Of a stretch of 64,000 bases of DNA, positions 21,282 through 34,055 are shown piece by piece. Source of the DNA: Bombardia bombarda (lineage: Eukaryota > Ascomycota > Sordariomycetes > Sordariales > Lasiosphaeriaceae). The notes beneath the pieces are model-generated. The model was not told the DNA's origin and did no database searches. It was given only the letters and a program-made list of their open reading frames with translations. Position 1 is the stretch's first letter; each line of letters begins with the position of its first letter. A program made the translations under genes and the position numbers. The stretch is from the NCBI GenBank assembly GCA_030512295.1, contig JAULSR010000003.1, positions 2,852,001 to 2,916,000 on the forward strand, read 5' to 3'.

Positions 21282-24200
21282 GGGGGGGTCCTGAGTTGCA
21301 AAGTGTCGGGGCTGGCAATATGGGAATGGCCAGTGAAGGGCCGAAGAATGGCATTTAGGGATGGATAAAGGAGCGACAAGAACTAAAGGTTGACCATTGA
21401 CGCTTCCAGGCGGGCGCTTTACCTGAGGGACCGGAAACGAGCGTGAGGACTAGCAAGACCAGTGCAAAATGCCACGAGAAGGAAGGCATAATGGAATTTT
21501 TTTTCACACAAACTTTGAGCGACTTCTGATAAGCATGTCTCATTGCTTTTTCGCGGTAATATCCAGCGATAAGAACCTTGTCCGCCAGGCACAAGCCTCT
21601 TTCGCAGTTCAAGTATTTTCTGTGCCATCTCGCACCCAAGGTGCTATTGCGGTTCCTCTACTGGAGTTGAAAAAAGAGTCGCGTTCTGAGCAAATGGGCG
21701 CGTCTCGTTTGTGTCTGCCGTCTCATACATATGCCTCGGCGATAACCCGAGAAGACTGGAGACGTCCGTCTGCACACACCCGCAATCCCGTTTCTTCGTT
21801 TGCTTGTTTAGTCACCTCGGTGACTTGCAAGGATCAAAACAAGGCATCAGACAGGAGGGACAGACAAGACGCGATCAAGACGCTATCAAAAGGGGGATGC
21901 AAGCTATTTTGCTGGGATGGGTTTAGGTCCAGTGGTGGCGCCTCGGGCTGAAGAAAAGGGGCGTTATCTGCCCTGTGCGGTTGTGCACAAACAAACAGAT
22001 GCGAGGTGCATAATAATGTGATGAAGAGGTGCATAACCAAAAACCGAATGGTTGGTGTTGGGAACAAAGATCACAACCTTCTGACGATTTTCCACCATGG
22101 GATATCTGTGTGCAAAAGGGTGCAGTGCGCAAAGTATTTATCTTGCGGTCTGAACCATTTCCAGCACTCCGAACACCACCACTGAGTTCAGTACACAGTA
22201 GTATCTCAATCACGTATTGGAATGATGTGAATGTTTGAATAATGTTATTGCTCAAAAAGCCACAGACAGCAAACTTGGCAACCCAAGAAGGAAAGCAGGG
22301 CGAGAAGATCCGGGTACCTGCTGCCGACCGTGGTTGCCAGGTTGCGTCCACCGCTTCCTCAATCACCACCATAGCGGATGAAGGAAGGGGCCAGCTGCCC
22401 AGTCACGACCCGACGGTGTGGGTGGTCCATGCAAGATAAGAGTGGATCCTGCTGCCCGATTAACTGACGTGGAAAGTGGAAATTCATCGACCTGATCTTC
22501 CTTCCAAGTTTCCCATGCACGCCATGGAATCCGTACGGGTCAAAAATACCCGAGCTGAGCCTTGGGTGTAAATTAAAGTTGAAGCGCAGCAAGCCATTGA
22601 GTACTTTCAAAATCATGATTCTGTTAATGTGATACAGCCAATCTCGCCGCAGTGCAACAGCGAAAACTGCTTATCGGCGCGGCCTTGAAGTTTTCCTCCA
22701 ACAGGCGAGCATGACGAGCAGGTACCCCGCTTATTGGTGGCTAATCGTTTCTGGTCGCAGGAGCCTTCCCTAAAGCGGTGTGCACTGCGCCCAAAATAGG
22801 TGTCGGCTACTGCAAGCGTCCGCCCAAGTGCGCGCTCGTGTATGCAAGTTTCGACTGACTGTCATCCATTTTCTCTCGACGTGGAAGCACCGAGAGCACC
22901 TGCTGCGGTGGATATCGCCTTCCGCGATTGCTATCACCTCAGAATCAACGAGCCGGGGGTGACTCATCGCCCATTGCCCATTGCCCACCGCTCAATCTTC
23001 CAAATGGCCACTTCGTGATGATGTGATCGGGCCGGTCTTCTTTCAGTGGAGGTTCTTCAATCCAGCGCCCGCGCCCGGGCATTCGGATCATCCAGTTTGG
23101 GAACCAGTTTTGGTGTGGGCAGGACAGGACTGGCCTGGCTGACAGATGTGATGGATCAAGGCGATCAAAGGTCTGATTGTCTGACAGCCATCCTTCCATC
23201 CCATACTGGTCTTCTCAGCGATGGGTGTGGTCGCAGCGCCCATCGATAGCTTCGTCGATCGCACTTTTTTGGAAGGATGGACATGCACACCACTAGCAGA
23301 TCACCCCTGCAGACGCCTGAGACGCCCCCACGCCGCTTTTAAGCCTCAGGATGTGGTCCTTTCACGACAGTACGAAGTATGGGATATGGGCTCCATTCTT
23401 TCTAGAGTGCCTAGCCAAACAGAGGCCGCTGAGAACGATTCACAGTAACATCACAATAAGTCGTCTATCTCCGACCAATCGCTGGGGAACGGGCTTTGGG
23501 ACGTGGCGGCATCTGCATCCATCTTACACAGTACACAGTAGATGGTCGATGCTCTGGTGGTCAAAGCAGCGTTACACAACTGCAGGCTTGCCTCTGCCCG
23601 CCTGCCCACCCGCGCGTTTGCCTCTCTGCTTGGTTGCCGTGTCTGCCGTGTCCGCTGTGCCCGCTTCACCACACCCTTTCTGTCTGCTGGTTTGTTTTGG
23701 TGGGCAAGGCTCTAACTCGGCCTCTGACGCTGGTCCCAAGCCACCTGCACCATCAGCCCCTTTATTTTTTGCGAACGCAGAGTTTTCCCTGAGCTGCACC
23801 TTCCATCCTGGCAGGTCTCAACGCCTTCAGCCAGCATTGGCAGCCTTCTTCCTTGTCTGTCAGTGGTGGGAAACTTCCGTCGGCGTGCCGTGTCTCGCTA
23901 GATGTGATGAGATGGGTTTGGCTTTTGGGCCAAGATCAGCGAAGCTGGAGACGGGAAACAGCGCAAAGACCACCCAAAAAGCCTTCTCATTTCTCCCTTA
24001 CAGTCTAGCTGGTGAGTGGGCTGCACTGGTTCATGCATTTGCAGCCTCCTGCAGGGAACCCGCGGAGTCAAGATGTTTCTTGCCTGGGTATGCGATGCGG
24101 GACCGGGGCAGCCGTCGTGTTCACCTCCTGGCTATCTCGTATACGGGGCAAGTAGCTAGTGTAGGGCTGGGCACCTGGGTCCATCGTATGTGGATGGGAC

Positions 24201-24420
24201 TGGTGCTTGGTGGTGCCATCAAGTCTCGCCTCGTATCTTTTGTCGAGATATGACTTGCTCTTCTCTTCTCTCATTGTCTGACGCCGCCCACTTCTTTCTG
24301 CATTACCTATCCCATCAACCTCGTCATTCGTTTATTAGGTTGACCCGTCTGTCGCTTTCTGCACCTGCTCTTTAGTTTCGGGGCTTTTGATTGCTATGTT
24401 TTCGTTCGTTTGGTAGCAAA
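21282..24420. promoter_or_regulatory. long upstream region of alpha-1,3-glucan synthase
   Basis: About 3.1 kb between the minus-strand paralogue B gene and the glucan synthase, the largest gap in the window. It is likely a large regulatory region plus a long 5' leader. 24230-24420 is CT-rich and resembles a fungal core promoter and leader. A 300-codon open frame (23351-24253) crosses it but looks like chance. No RNA gene is recognised. Confidence 0.5.
24396..24416 (+). promoter_or_regulatory. six-codon upstream ORF before glucan synthase start
   Basis: An ATG at 24396 opens a six-codon frame (MFSFVW) that stops at TAG 24414-24416, only four bases before the glucan synthase ATG at 24421. If the leader includes it, ribosomes would end almost on top of the main start, which could limit or couple its translation. 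It depends on where transcription starts, which the sequence does not show. Confidence 0.4.
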
Positions 24421-27400
24421 ATGTCCATCGTTTTATATCTTATCTTCACACTGACTCTCAGTGGGAGACTCACACACTCGCTTCGATATGATCCTCAATA
24501 TGCCACACACAACCTCAACCAAAACACAACCGCCGAGGATCCTCTCGACTATTACGGGAAGTGGGAGGACCACGAGTTTAAACACTCGCCCGATAACTGG
24601 AGGTTTCCATTTTACACGCTCTTCTTGGACCGGTTTGTCAATGGAAACCCATCCAACGATAACGCGAACGGTACCTTGTTCGAGCAAGATATCACAAGCA
24701 CACAACTGCGCCATGGCGGTGACATCCAAGGTCTTATAGACAGCTTGGATTATATCTATGGCATGGGCATCAGAGTCAGCACCTCTCTTCGTGCTGAACC
24801 TTCTCCTCGCTACTGCTAACTATGGACAGGGAATTTACATTGCTGGCTCCCCTTTTATCAACCAGCCATGGCAGTCCGACTCATATTCGGTTCGTTTTTG
24901 TGCCTTTTATTTGACAATACCTTTGGTAAAACTAACCGTCCATGCATCACATAGCCACTCGACCTTACCCTGTTGGATGCCCATTTCGGCGACATAGCCG
25001 AATGGCGACGTGCTGTGGACGAGATTCACAACAGGGGCATGTATGTCCTGCTCGATAACACTGTAGCAACGTGAGTCTTCCTATTTTCTTCAGACTAAGT
25101 CATGATCATCTGACAAGATGCGTTTTAGCATGGGCGATCTGCTGGGCTTCGAAGGATACCTTAACGAGTCAGCCCCTTTCCTCCCCGAAGAGCACAAGAC
25201 AGTCTGGAAGACACCGAGACGCTACTTGGACTTCGACATCGGTACAGAATACAACGAGACGTGTGAATTTCCACGCTTTTGGAATGAAACGGGTATGCCC
25301 ATCGACCAACAGTTTGTGGATCAGTTCAAGGGGTGCTACGACGGCGACTTCGACCAGGTAAGGCCTTCCCTTCTCACCACCCCTTGCCTCAATTCCATGA
25401 CTGTGATTCTGTCTACGTGGGAGCAACGCATCTAACCGACGATCGTGCAAAACAGTTCGGCGACACAGAGGCTTTTGGCGTGTATCCCGATTACCGTCGC
25501 CAGATCACGAAATTCGCGTCCGTGCAAGATCGCCTTCGAGAATGGGTGCCATCTGTTCGCCAAAAGCTTGAGACCTTCTCTTGCATGGCCATCCGAATGC
25601 TGGACATTGACGGGTTTCGATACGATAAAGCGATCCAAGTCACAGCCGATGCAGCGGGAAACTTTTCTTACGCACTGAGGGAGTGCGCTCGCGGCGTGGG
25701 GAAGAATAACTTCTTCATGCCCGGCGAAATCACTGGCGGAAACAACATCGGATCCATTTACCTTGGCCGCGGTCGACAACAAGACCAGTGGCTAACAAAT
25801 CTGACCCAGGCCGCCACGCTCACCAATGAATCGGACGTACAGTATGTGCGCGGCCCTCAACTGACTGCGCTTGATGCATCAGCATTCTCCTACTCGATCT
25901 ATCGCTTCATGACTAGGTTCCTGGGTATGGATGGTAATTTGGAGGCCGGCTTTGATCTTCCAATGAACTGGGTGGATGCCTGGAACCAGATGTTGCTGTC
26001 CAACGATTTCGTCAACGCGGACACTGGCTTCCTGGACCCAAGGCATATGCTGGGTGTGACCAATCAGGATGTTTTTAGATGGCCCGGCATTCGACAGGGA
26101 ACTGAGCGCATGCTACTTGGCCAATTCATCACAACACTCCTTCTTCCGGGTATCCCGCTTCTATTGTGGGGGGAGGAGCAGGCCTTCTATGTATTGGACA
26201 ATACAGCAGATAACTACATCTTTGGTCGTCAAGCGATGTCACCATCTCCGGCTTGGTATCTACACGGGTGTTATGCGGGATCAAGCACACAGTATTTCGA
26301 AATGCCCCTGGACTCAACACTCGATGGCTGCAAGGATATTACGAACTCGTACGACCACCGCGATCCATCACACCCTGTCAGGAACATCTTCAGGTCTCTC
26401 TTTCACCTGCGCGAGCAATTTCCGGCACTGAAGGATGGGCTTTTCCTGAGCCAGCTGTCAAACCAGACAGAGTACATCGTGCTTCCTGGTAGCAAGACCA
26501 CAGGTACCGAAACAGGAATATGGAGTGTGATGCGATCCGGCGTTCCAGGTATCCAAGACTTTGGCAATACACCACCAATATGGCTGGTATACCACAACAG
26601 AAACGAGACGACGCCGTACAACTTTGACTGCTCTTCAGAAACAGCTTCATTCATATCGCCATTTGACGCTGGCACAACTGTCAAAAACCTGATCTTCCCT
26701 CACGACACTCTCAAACTCACTGAGAAGGGACCCAAGAAGCTGTTTGTCAATGGCTCCCAAGAGTTCAATGGCTGCCCACCAAGCATTGAGCTTGGCCCCT
26801 ACGAGTTCCGAGCCTACGTGCCAATCAAATTTTTCGTTCCTCCTCCACCCATGATCACCAAGTTCACACCAGGCCACGACCATCCGATCAATTCAACCGG
26901 CGGACCGACCTCTGTTGATATCTCATTCCAGTTCTCTGCGGCCATGAGCTGTGACAGCGTAACATCTGCCATCCAGATCAACTCCACCACCGAGGCAAAC
27001 ACAGTTGCGAGCATCGACAAATCCTCGGTCAAGTGCGCACCAGCGTCTGAAGGTGTATCGCTTTATGTCGGCTCCCTGGCATCCGCGTGGACATGGTCAG
27101 CAAAACTGACCAATCTCGCCGATGGTGTGCACAGAATAACGGTAGTGAATGCCTCCACTGAGGATCTCGGCAGTCGCACCAACTCGAAAGATTCCTTCCT
27201 ACTCAGAGTTGGCAAGGATGACAACCCGCTTGTCAATCCCACCACGGCTGACTATTCTACTTCGCTTCTTTCTGCCGACTCCGATAATAAGCTGTCAGTA
27301 TCGCACAAGGCTGCCGGAGCTGATATGTGGCGGTACTCCCTGAACTGGGGCTCGTCGTGGAGCAACTGGACAACCTATACTGGTGGTGTTTCGCCTCTTG

Positions 27401-30400
27401 AGGAGCAGCCGTGGTCTGGAACGAAGCAGCAAGAATGGCAAGGGCATCATGTCATGGTTCAATACCACAGTCGTCTCCTCGGAAGCTCTTCGTTCGTCCA
27501 ACATGGTGATGCCGACTTTTCTCGCGTCCGTCGGTTCCCTCATCTCTGGGCCAACGGAAGGTTCAACCAGTTTGGGTTCGACGCAGGCTACAAGAATACC
27601 CTCCAACATACGCAAGACGGCCAGTGGGAATGGCACTATATGGATGAGTGGCCTTCGACGGTGCAAGTCAACGCCTGGGGCATGAACCCTGATGGTCAGC
27701 CGGATCAGTCGTTCATCTATGGAGATATCGACAGAGACAACATCCTCGATCGTATGCCACCTTCAGCCATGGCACCGACCGTCATCAACATCACCGGTGG
27801 GCCTGACTATCCGTATCTCTCTTATCGCTTTGTTCTGCAAGACTCTACTTTGAGGTATGAGCTCGTTCCCCAGGGTGACAGACGGATTCAGCTCGCCCTC
27901 TTCATTATCCTGTGGATTGCGCCAATTGCCACCGGCTTCGCAGCAGTTTTTGTCTTCATTGGGTCATTCTACAAGGTCAAATTCGTCGAAAAGGGAATCA
28001 AGAAACCGGTCATGACCCTTTCTGGCGTTTTCCACAAGACAAATGACAAGGTGCGATCCAAGGTTACAGCAATGAGGGACCGAAGTCGCCGCAGAGGATC
28101 CGTTTCAAGTGGGTCCGACTTTGGAGACGTTACCGTCGGGCTCAGTGATCTCCCTGCCAAACGAAGGACCGTCTTGATCGCCACGGTGGAGTACAACATC
28201 GACGACTGGGCCATCAAGGTAAAAATTGGAGGTCTTGGCGTCATGGCGCAGCTCATGGGTAAAGCTCTCGGCCACCAAGATTTGATATGGGTTGTACCCT
28301 GCGTCGGGGACATTGACTACCCTGTCATTCCCGCCGAACGCGCTGAGCCGATGACGGTGGTGATTCTGGGAACTGAATACCAGGTCTTGGTATCGTATCA
28401 TCAGGTCGAAAACATCACCTACGTTTTGCTGGACGCGCCGATCTTCAGGCAGCAGACCAAGGCAGAGCCCTACCCCCCCAGGATGGACAATATCGATTCG
28501 GCAATCTACTACTCTACTTGGAACCAGTGCATTGCTCAAACCATCACGAGATTCCCGGTCGACATCTACCACATCAATGACTACCATGGTGGCGTCGCTC
28601 CTCTTTACCTCCTCCCGGAAATCACAATTCCATGCTGTGTATCACTGCACAATGCGGAATTCCAGGGTCTCTGGCCGCTTCGAACCCCCGAGGAGCGCGA
28701 AGAAGTGTGTGCCGTGTTCAATCTGCCATCAGACATTGTCCAGCAATATGTACAGTTTGGTTCTGTCTTCAACCTTTTGCATGCTGCGGTGAGCTATCTT
28801 CGGGTGCACCAAAACGGATTCGGTGCCGTGGGCGTGTCGAAGAAGTATGGCGACCGATCTTTCGCCAGATATCCTAGTAAGACTGCGCTCACCTGTATTT
28901 CAGAGAGATCTGACCACTGACATAATCTGTTTCTCAATAGTCTTCTGGGGCCTTTCTCAAATCGGCCAACTTCCCAACCCCGACCCGAGCGATATGGAAG
29001 AATGGGACGCCCACGCCAAGCTTGAAAAGGACGTCAAGATTGACAAAGACTTTGAAAAATCTAGAGGAGAACTGCGAAAGCAAGCTCAAGAGTGGGCGGG
29101 CCTAGAGGTTAACCCCGACGCCGAGCTATTCGTTTTCGTCGGCCGTTGGAGTCAACAGAAGGGTGTTGATCTGATCGCAGATCTTTTCCCGACAATACTG
29201 GAAGAGCATCCCAATACACAGCTTATTTGCATCGGCCCAACAATCGATCTCTACGGCAAGTTCGCTGCCCTGAAGCTGTCCAAGTTGATGGAGCAATACC
29301 CCACCCGAGTGTTCAGCAAGCCAGAGTTCACCATCTTGCCTCCTTATATTTTCAGTGGAGCTGAATTCGCCTTGATCCCGTCAAGAGATGAGCCTTTTGG
29401 CCTTGTTGCGGTCGAGTTTGGTCGCAAGGGTGCTCTCGGAGTCGGCGCCAAGGTTGGAGGACTGGGCCAAATGCCTGGGTGGTGGTATACCATTGAGTCG
29501 GCCAGCACTACTCATTTGCGTATGTATTTCCCAGATGCAAACTGATTGTGTCCATGTCTTCTTGATTGTGCTAACAGAATACCTAACAGTGAGCCAATTT
29601 AAGCAGGCCGTCACTGCGGCACTCGAATCGAAGACAGAAGTCCGGGCCAAGATGAGGGCATGGTCGGCCAAACAGCGATTCCCCGTGGCACAGTGGCTTG
29701 AGGGGCTCGAGAAGCTGCAAGGTCGATCCATCAAGCTGCATAACAAGATGAAGCTGAAGGGCAACAAAAGGCTTAACGTGAGCACCTCAAGGAACGCGAG
29801 CAGGTCCAGAGAACGCGAAAGATCTGTATCGAGAGGCCGATCACCATTCAGGAATCTGACACCAGGCGTGATGACACCTGGCGTGATGACTCCAACGTCT
29901 ATTGGGGATTCTTCACGACCAGCTTCGCCCGGGCTATCCTGGCCATTACATCATGGACTCGATAGGCTGTCTGCAGGCCCTCCATCTGCTGATCAAACTG
30001 GTGGATTCCTCAATCCGGCATTCAATAGCCCGCTCTTCCAGATCGGACGTGACCGGCGCGACAACGACGCCGATTCACTCTCCTCCGACAGCAGCACACT
30101 TGCTCCTCCACGGTTCCTGGGAGATTCAGAGTACAACCCACTTCCTCGACGTGGAATCCAACACGATCGTATCGTATCCACAGCAAGTTTTGCGAGTGTA
30201 GTCTCCGTCGACTCAATCGTCAGAGGTCGGACAGATTTCAAGCTCCAGCAGGTCGATCCGTTCTTCACCGACTCTGACGGAAAGTTCATCTCTGCGTTTG
30301 AGAAGAAGCTTGACAAGCTGAATGCCAAAAACACGATCTCGCAGCTCTGCATCGAGGAGTTCCTTGTCGATAGCGAGAGGGAATTCTTTGATCGGATGCG

Positions 30401-31901
30401 CGACGCCAAGCTGGGAACAGGGCATGCACGGTACGGGTCGACCTCCAATCTGGTCGCAGCAGCAGCTGGGCCAGCTGGACGAAGGACGTCCAGCGAGGAT
30501 GTCGAGATGATGGCAAACACCAAGGAAAACTTCGAGAAGTCGCGGCGCAACGAATACGGACTAGGCGATAACTACGTGCCGCCCACCGGCCTGAAGAAGC
30601 TCCTCCAGAGGCGACTCGGCGAGTGGCCTGTGTACGCTATCTTCCTGGCCCTCGGCCAGATCATCGCCTCCAACTCGTACCAAATCTCCCTCCTCACAGG
30701 CGAGATCGGCCAGTCAGCCGATCGACTGTACGTCATCGCGTCCATCTACCTCGCCACCACAATCTGCTGGGGCGTTCTGTCACGAACGACAAAATCCATC
30801 TACTCGCTGTCTCTCCCGTGGATCTTCTACGGCCTCGCCTTCCTCCTGATTGGCGCCGCGCCTTTCTTCAAGGATTCCGACTCGCGAACCTGGGTGCAGA
30901 ACGTTGCAACCGGCCTGTACGCGACGGGATCCTCGAGCGGCGCCATCTTCTTCTCTTTCAACTTTGGCGACGAGGGCGGGTCGCCCGTGTCGACGTGGAT
31001 CTGGCGTGCCTGTGTCATTCAGGGCATCCAGCAGGCGTACACGGTCATGCTTTGGTTCTGGGGCAGCCTGATCTCGTCGGAGAGCGCGTCGGGTACTTCG
31101 GTGGGACAGGTCTCGGCTCTGCCGGTGCTGTTCCCGGTGACCGTGGTCATTGCCATCTTCCTCTGGGCATGTGGCATTATCCTGTTCATCGGGCTACCGG
31201 ACTACTACCGCCAGGAGCCGGATGAGGTCCCGTCGCTGTACATGTCGATCATCCGCCGCAAGACGACGCTGTGGTTCTTTGTTGCTGTGATCCTGCAGAA
31301 CTACTTCCTCTCGTCGCCTTATGGCAGGAACTGGTTCTACCTGTTCAGCAGCCAGCACGTGCCCATCTGGGGCACGCTCCTCCTCACAGCCTTCTTCTAC
31401 ATCGGCGTCTGGGCGCTCTTCCTCGCCTTCTTCGCCGTGGTCAGCAAGCGACACCCGTGGTGGCTGCCGCTGTTCGCGCTCGGGCTGGGCGCGCCCCGAT
31501 GGGCGCAGATGTTATGGGGAACGAGCGGGTTTGGAGTGTACCTGCCGTGGGCGGGCTCACCGCTGATGTCGGCCATCCTGGGCCGGTCGCTGTGGCTGTG
31601 GCTGGGACTGTTGGACACGGTGCAGAACGCGGGGCTGGGCATGATCTTGATGTTGACGCTCACGCGGATCCACGTGTGCGTGGCGATGCTGGCGGCGCAG
31701 GTGATTGGCAGCGTGGCAACGATTGTGGCGAGGGCGACGGCGCCTAATAATGTCGGGCCCGGGGATGTATTTCCGGACTTGTCGGAGGGGCTGGGGGCGG
31801 CGTTTTCGAAGCCATGGTTCTGGGTTGCGCTGGTTGCGCAACTTGTTATTTCGGTGGGATTTTTCAAGTTTTTTAGGAAGGAGCAGATCAGCAAGCCTTG
31901 A
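24421..31901 (+). CDS. ags1: cell-wall alpha-1,3-glucan synthase
   Basis: Predicted 2356-aa plasma-membrane enzyme that makes wall alpha-1,3-glucan. Seven exons: 24421-24774, 24830-24889, 24955-25070, 25129-25357, 25456-28876, 28941-29519 and 29590-31901. A signal peptide (SIVLYLIFTLTLSGRL) leads into an extracellular GH13 amylase-like domain, with the nucleophile region MLDIDGFRYDKA near 300, the acid region MPGEITGGNN, and LLPGIPLLLWGEEQA. A membrane segment (FIILWIAPIATGFAAVFVFI, near 1068) precedes the cytosolic GT5 glycogen-synthase-like domain. That domain has KIGGLGVMAQLMGKAL (near 1165), GRWSQQKGVDLIADL (near 1460) and IPSRDEPFGLVAVEF. After a Ser/Arg-rich linker, about 12 membrane segments fill 1930-2345. 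Length and order match fungal Ags proteins. The first intron has an unusual GTCAGC donor but gives the family sequence GIRGIYIAGSPF. The symbol follows the Neurospora/Aspergillus naming. Confidence 0.95.
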
Positions 31902-32595
31902 TGGGTGGATGGTTTATTTATCTGGGTTTAATGTTTATTGTTTATTCTGGAGGGAGTGTATATCGGATGTTTATACCATGGCAGTATTTTAGGACGTTAT
32001 TCTGGAGGGATTTGGAGATATGGGCCCTCTGAGGCTGCTTTTTGGCGTTTGTTTGATGGATGGATAGATGGATGACTGCCAAAACATGGCTGGACGATCT
32101 TGTTGGATTCAATCTTTAAATGGAATGGCGGATTGGCGATGGATATCGACACATGAATTTTATTGAGTATACATTAACTGGATAATCTTAACGGCAACAT
32201 CTTACGAGATATTTTGTTTCCAAAAACGTCTTTGTAGCGTCTCCGTGTGACTTTCCTTGCGGGTTGTGCAACGGTGCAGTCGCGGAGATAGACAGGTGGT
32301 GTGCAGCGCTGACCATTCAGGGGCTGATGCAGTCGTGTTTTGTTTGGTCTCGATCGGGTGGGCTTATCGATAAGAAAACACTTTAAGGGAAGCAGATGGT
32401 CTGTGCGCGGAAGCTCGAATTGTCGTGTCGCGTCTCCCCCGCCTGCCTGCCGCGATGTCCGTCAATAGCGGGACCGGTAGCGTAGGCGTGTTCTTTGGGG
32501 CATTTGGATCCGACGACGGGGACGAACGAACCAATATCGACCAGCAAATTGCGATACAATACGCTCGCCCATGAACCACCGAGATCGCGACCAAC
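31902..32595. promoter_or_regulatory. intergenic between glucan synthase and COX23
   Basis: 694 bp with the glucan synthase 3' UTR (T-rich, with GGATGGATAGATGGATG words near 32060) and the COX23 promoter. No gene seen. Confidence 0.45.
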
Positions 32596-33183
32596 ATGGC
32601 GTCCTCAGGAGATAGCAGCGGCAGCAGCAGCAGCAGTGACGAGCCCTGGAACGCCGAGACAAAGGAGAAGTTCGAGACGTTAGTGCCCCTGCTGCCCCGT
32701 TCACCCTGTCGTTCTGCAATTGGGTTAAGGAAGAACACTCTGCTTTGCTCCAAGAGCGCCATGAGTAATTGGGTAACTAAATAGCTAACATGAATTTCCG
32801 CCGTCCAGCAAGAGCAGAAGCGAGTTTCTCGACCCGTGCCAGGAGGCTGCCGCGCGGAGCATCCGATGCCTACACCGTAATGGGGGCGACAGGTCTATGT
32901 GCCAGGACTATTTCCAGTAAGCAGCAAGTAATGATTAGGGCATTTGTTGGTTGGTTTGTCCGTTGCTAACGTGTTTGGATGGTTGCAGGGCATACCGGGA
33001 TTGCAAGAAGAATTGGGTGCGTACGACGACGGGAGCATATCGTCCCCACGATTATATGGGTTCCGATCCCAGCTCTGATTCTGAATGCGAGAATGCGAGA
33101 CTCGAATATTGGCTGACACTCGTTGAAACAAACAGCTAGAGAGACGGAGAGAAGAGCGCAAGAAAGGTGGAAGCATCTTTTGA
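32596..33183 (+). CDS. COX23: twin CX9C mitochondrial protein, cytochrome c oxidase assembly factor COX23
   Basis: A small gene of 88 aa in four exons: 32596-32678, 32809-32916, 32989-33016 (only 28 nt) and 33136-33183. The product starts with a Ser-rich segment (SSGDSSGSSSSSDEPW), then FETKSRSEFLDPCQEAAARS. The CHCH fold has two CX9C motifs: CQEAAARSIRC and CQDYFQAYRDC. The end is basic (NWLERRREERKKGG). Such proteins are oxidised in the intermembrane space by the Mia40 pathway. Cox23 helps copper delivery to or assembly of complex IV. The order of motifs and the tail fit Cox23 better than Cox17 or Cox19. Each splice join keeps the family sequence in frame. Confidence 0.88.
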
Positions 33184-34055
33184 GCGACACGCCAGGAAGA
33201 TTCTACCTATAACACTGGGGTGCCATGGGCCATTAAAGAGATGGCCAGAAAGCCGACACAGGATGCCTACATTGATGCGCCTTCCTCGACACTTTTGCTC
33301 TGGACCATATGTGCTCGTGATTGGATTGCTGGCGCGTGGTGCCTATGGAGTTGAGCTATTGCGTTCACCGGCGTTGCCCCCTGGGCTGTCTAGCTGGGAT
33401 AAAGGTGGGAGCAGCTCCAGACATACGGAATCTGCTCTGCTGCTTGCCATTGTATATATATCTTTGTAACATTACCGATCCGTATTTCATACCTTTCTGT
33501 CTAATCTCATCTTTTCTTACTCTCTTGGTGGCTTTTGTTTCTGTTGTGTCGGTTCTAGGTTATCTTGAAGGTTGATTTGTACAAAGTAGCTCGGAGTGGG
33601 GCGCAAGCTTGCGCACGAGCCATGAGAATAACCCGTCAGTGCCGACCAAAATTGGTCAACGGCGGGAGCGAAAGCTTAATGTTTTCACCTGGATGTCATA
33701 TTTCGTGAAGTTGATTGATGACATACAATTTGGCGTGGTGCACTCGTAATTGCCAATTAAATTGGAACCGTTATTGCTGTCGCAACGGGCGGCTACCTGT
33801 CTAAAATCTGCAAACTACAGCTGTCGGTTCCCGCTGCCGCTGCCGCCGTTGCAGTTGCAGCCGAGGGTCGCAAAAAATAAGCTCGAACTGAGCTCGCGTT
33901 GACCCCTCCCCCTCCCCCTCCCCCTCCCCCTCCCCCTCCTCCCCCACATTCCACTCCCTGGACCGCCGCCGCGTTCGCCACCCAGCCAGCCAAGTCCGTT
34001 CGTTAATTATTGCCGTGGCTCATTCCGACTGTCGGGTACTGTCCCGATCACCATC
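33184..34055. promoter_or_regulatory. intergenic between COX23 and NAA25 with hexanucleotide repeat
   Basis: 872 bp holding the COX23 3' end (T-rich near 33460-33560) and the NAA25 promoter. The (CCCCTC)n repeat listed next lies about 110-150 bp before the NAA25 ATG. No gene seen. Confidence 0.45.
33903..33944. repeat. (CCCCTC)n hexanucleotide repeat in NAA25 promoter
   Basis: Six near-perfect CCCCTC units in a row, ending in CCTCCCCCA. The minus strand reads (GAGGGG)n, with six or more runs of four G, which meets the G-quadruplex pattern. It is a pure pyrimidine tract close to the expected transcription start. Confidence 0.8.

Noticed and set aside
23351..24253. 300-codon ORF upstream of the glucan synthase
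   Set aside because: Composition is Cys/Pro/Trp-rich and irregular, with no domain, and other frames in the same stretch are also partly open. Most likely chance in a GC-rich leader or promoter.
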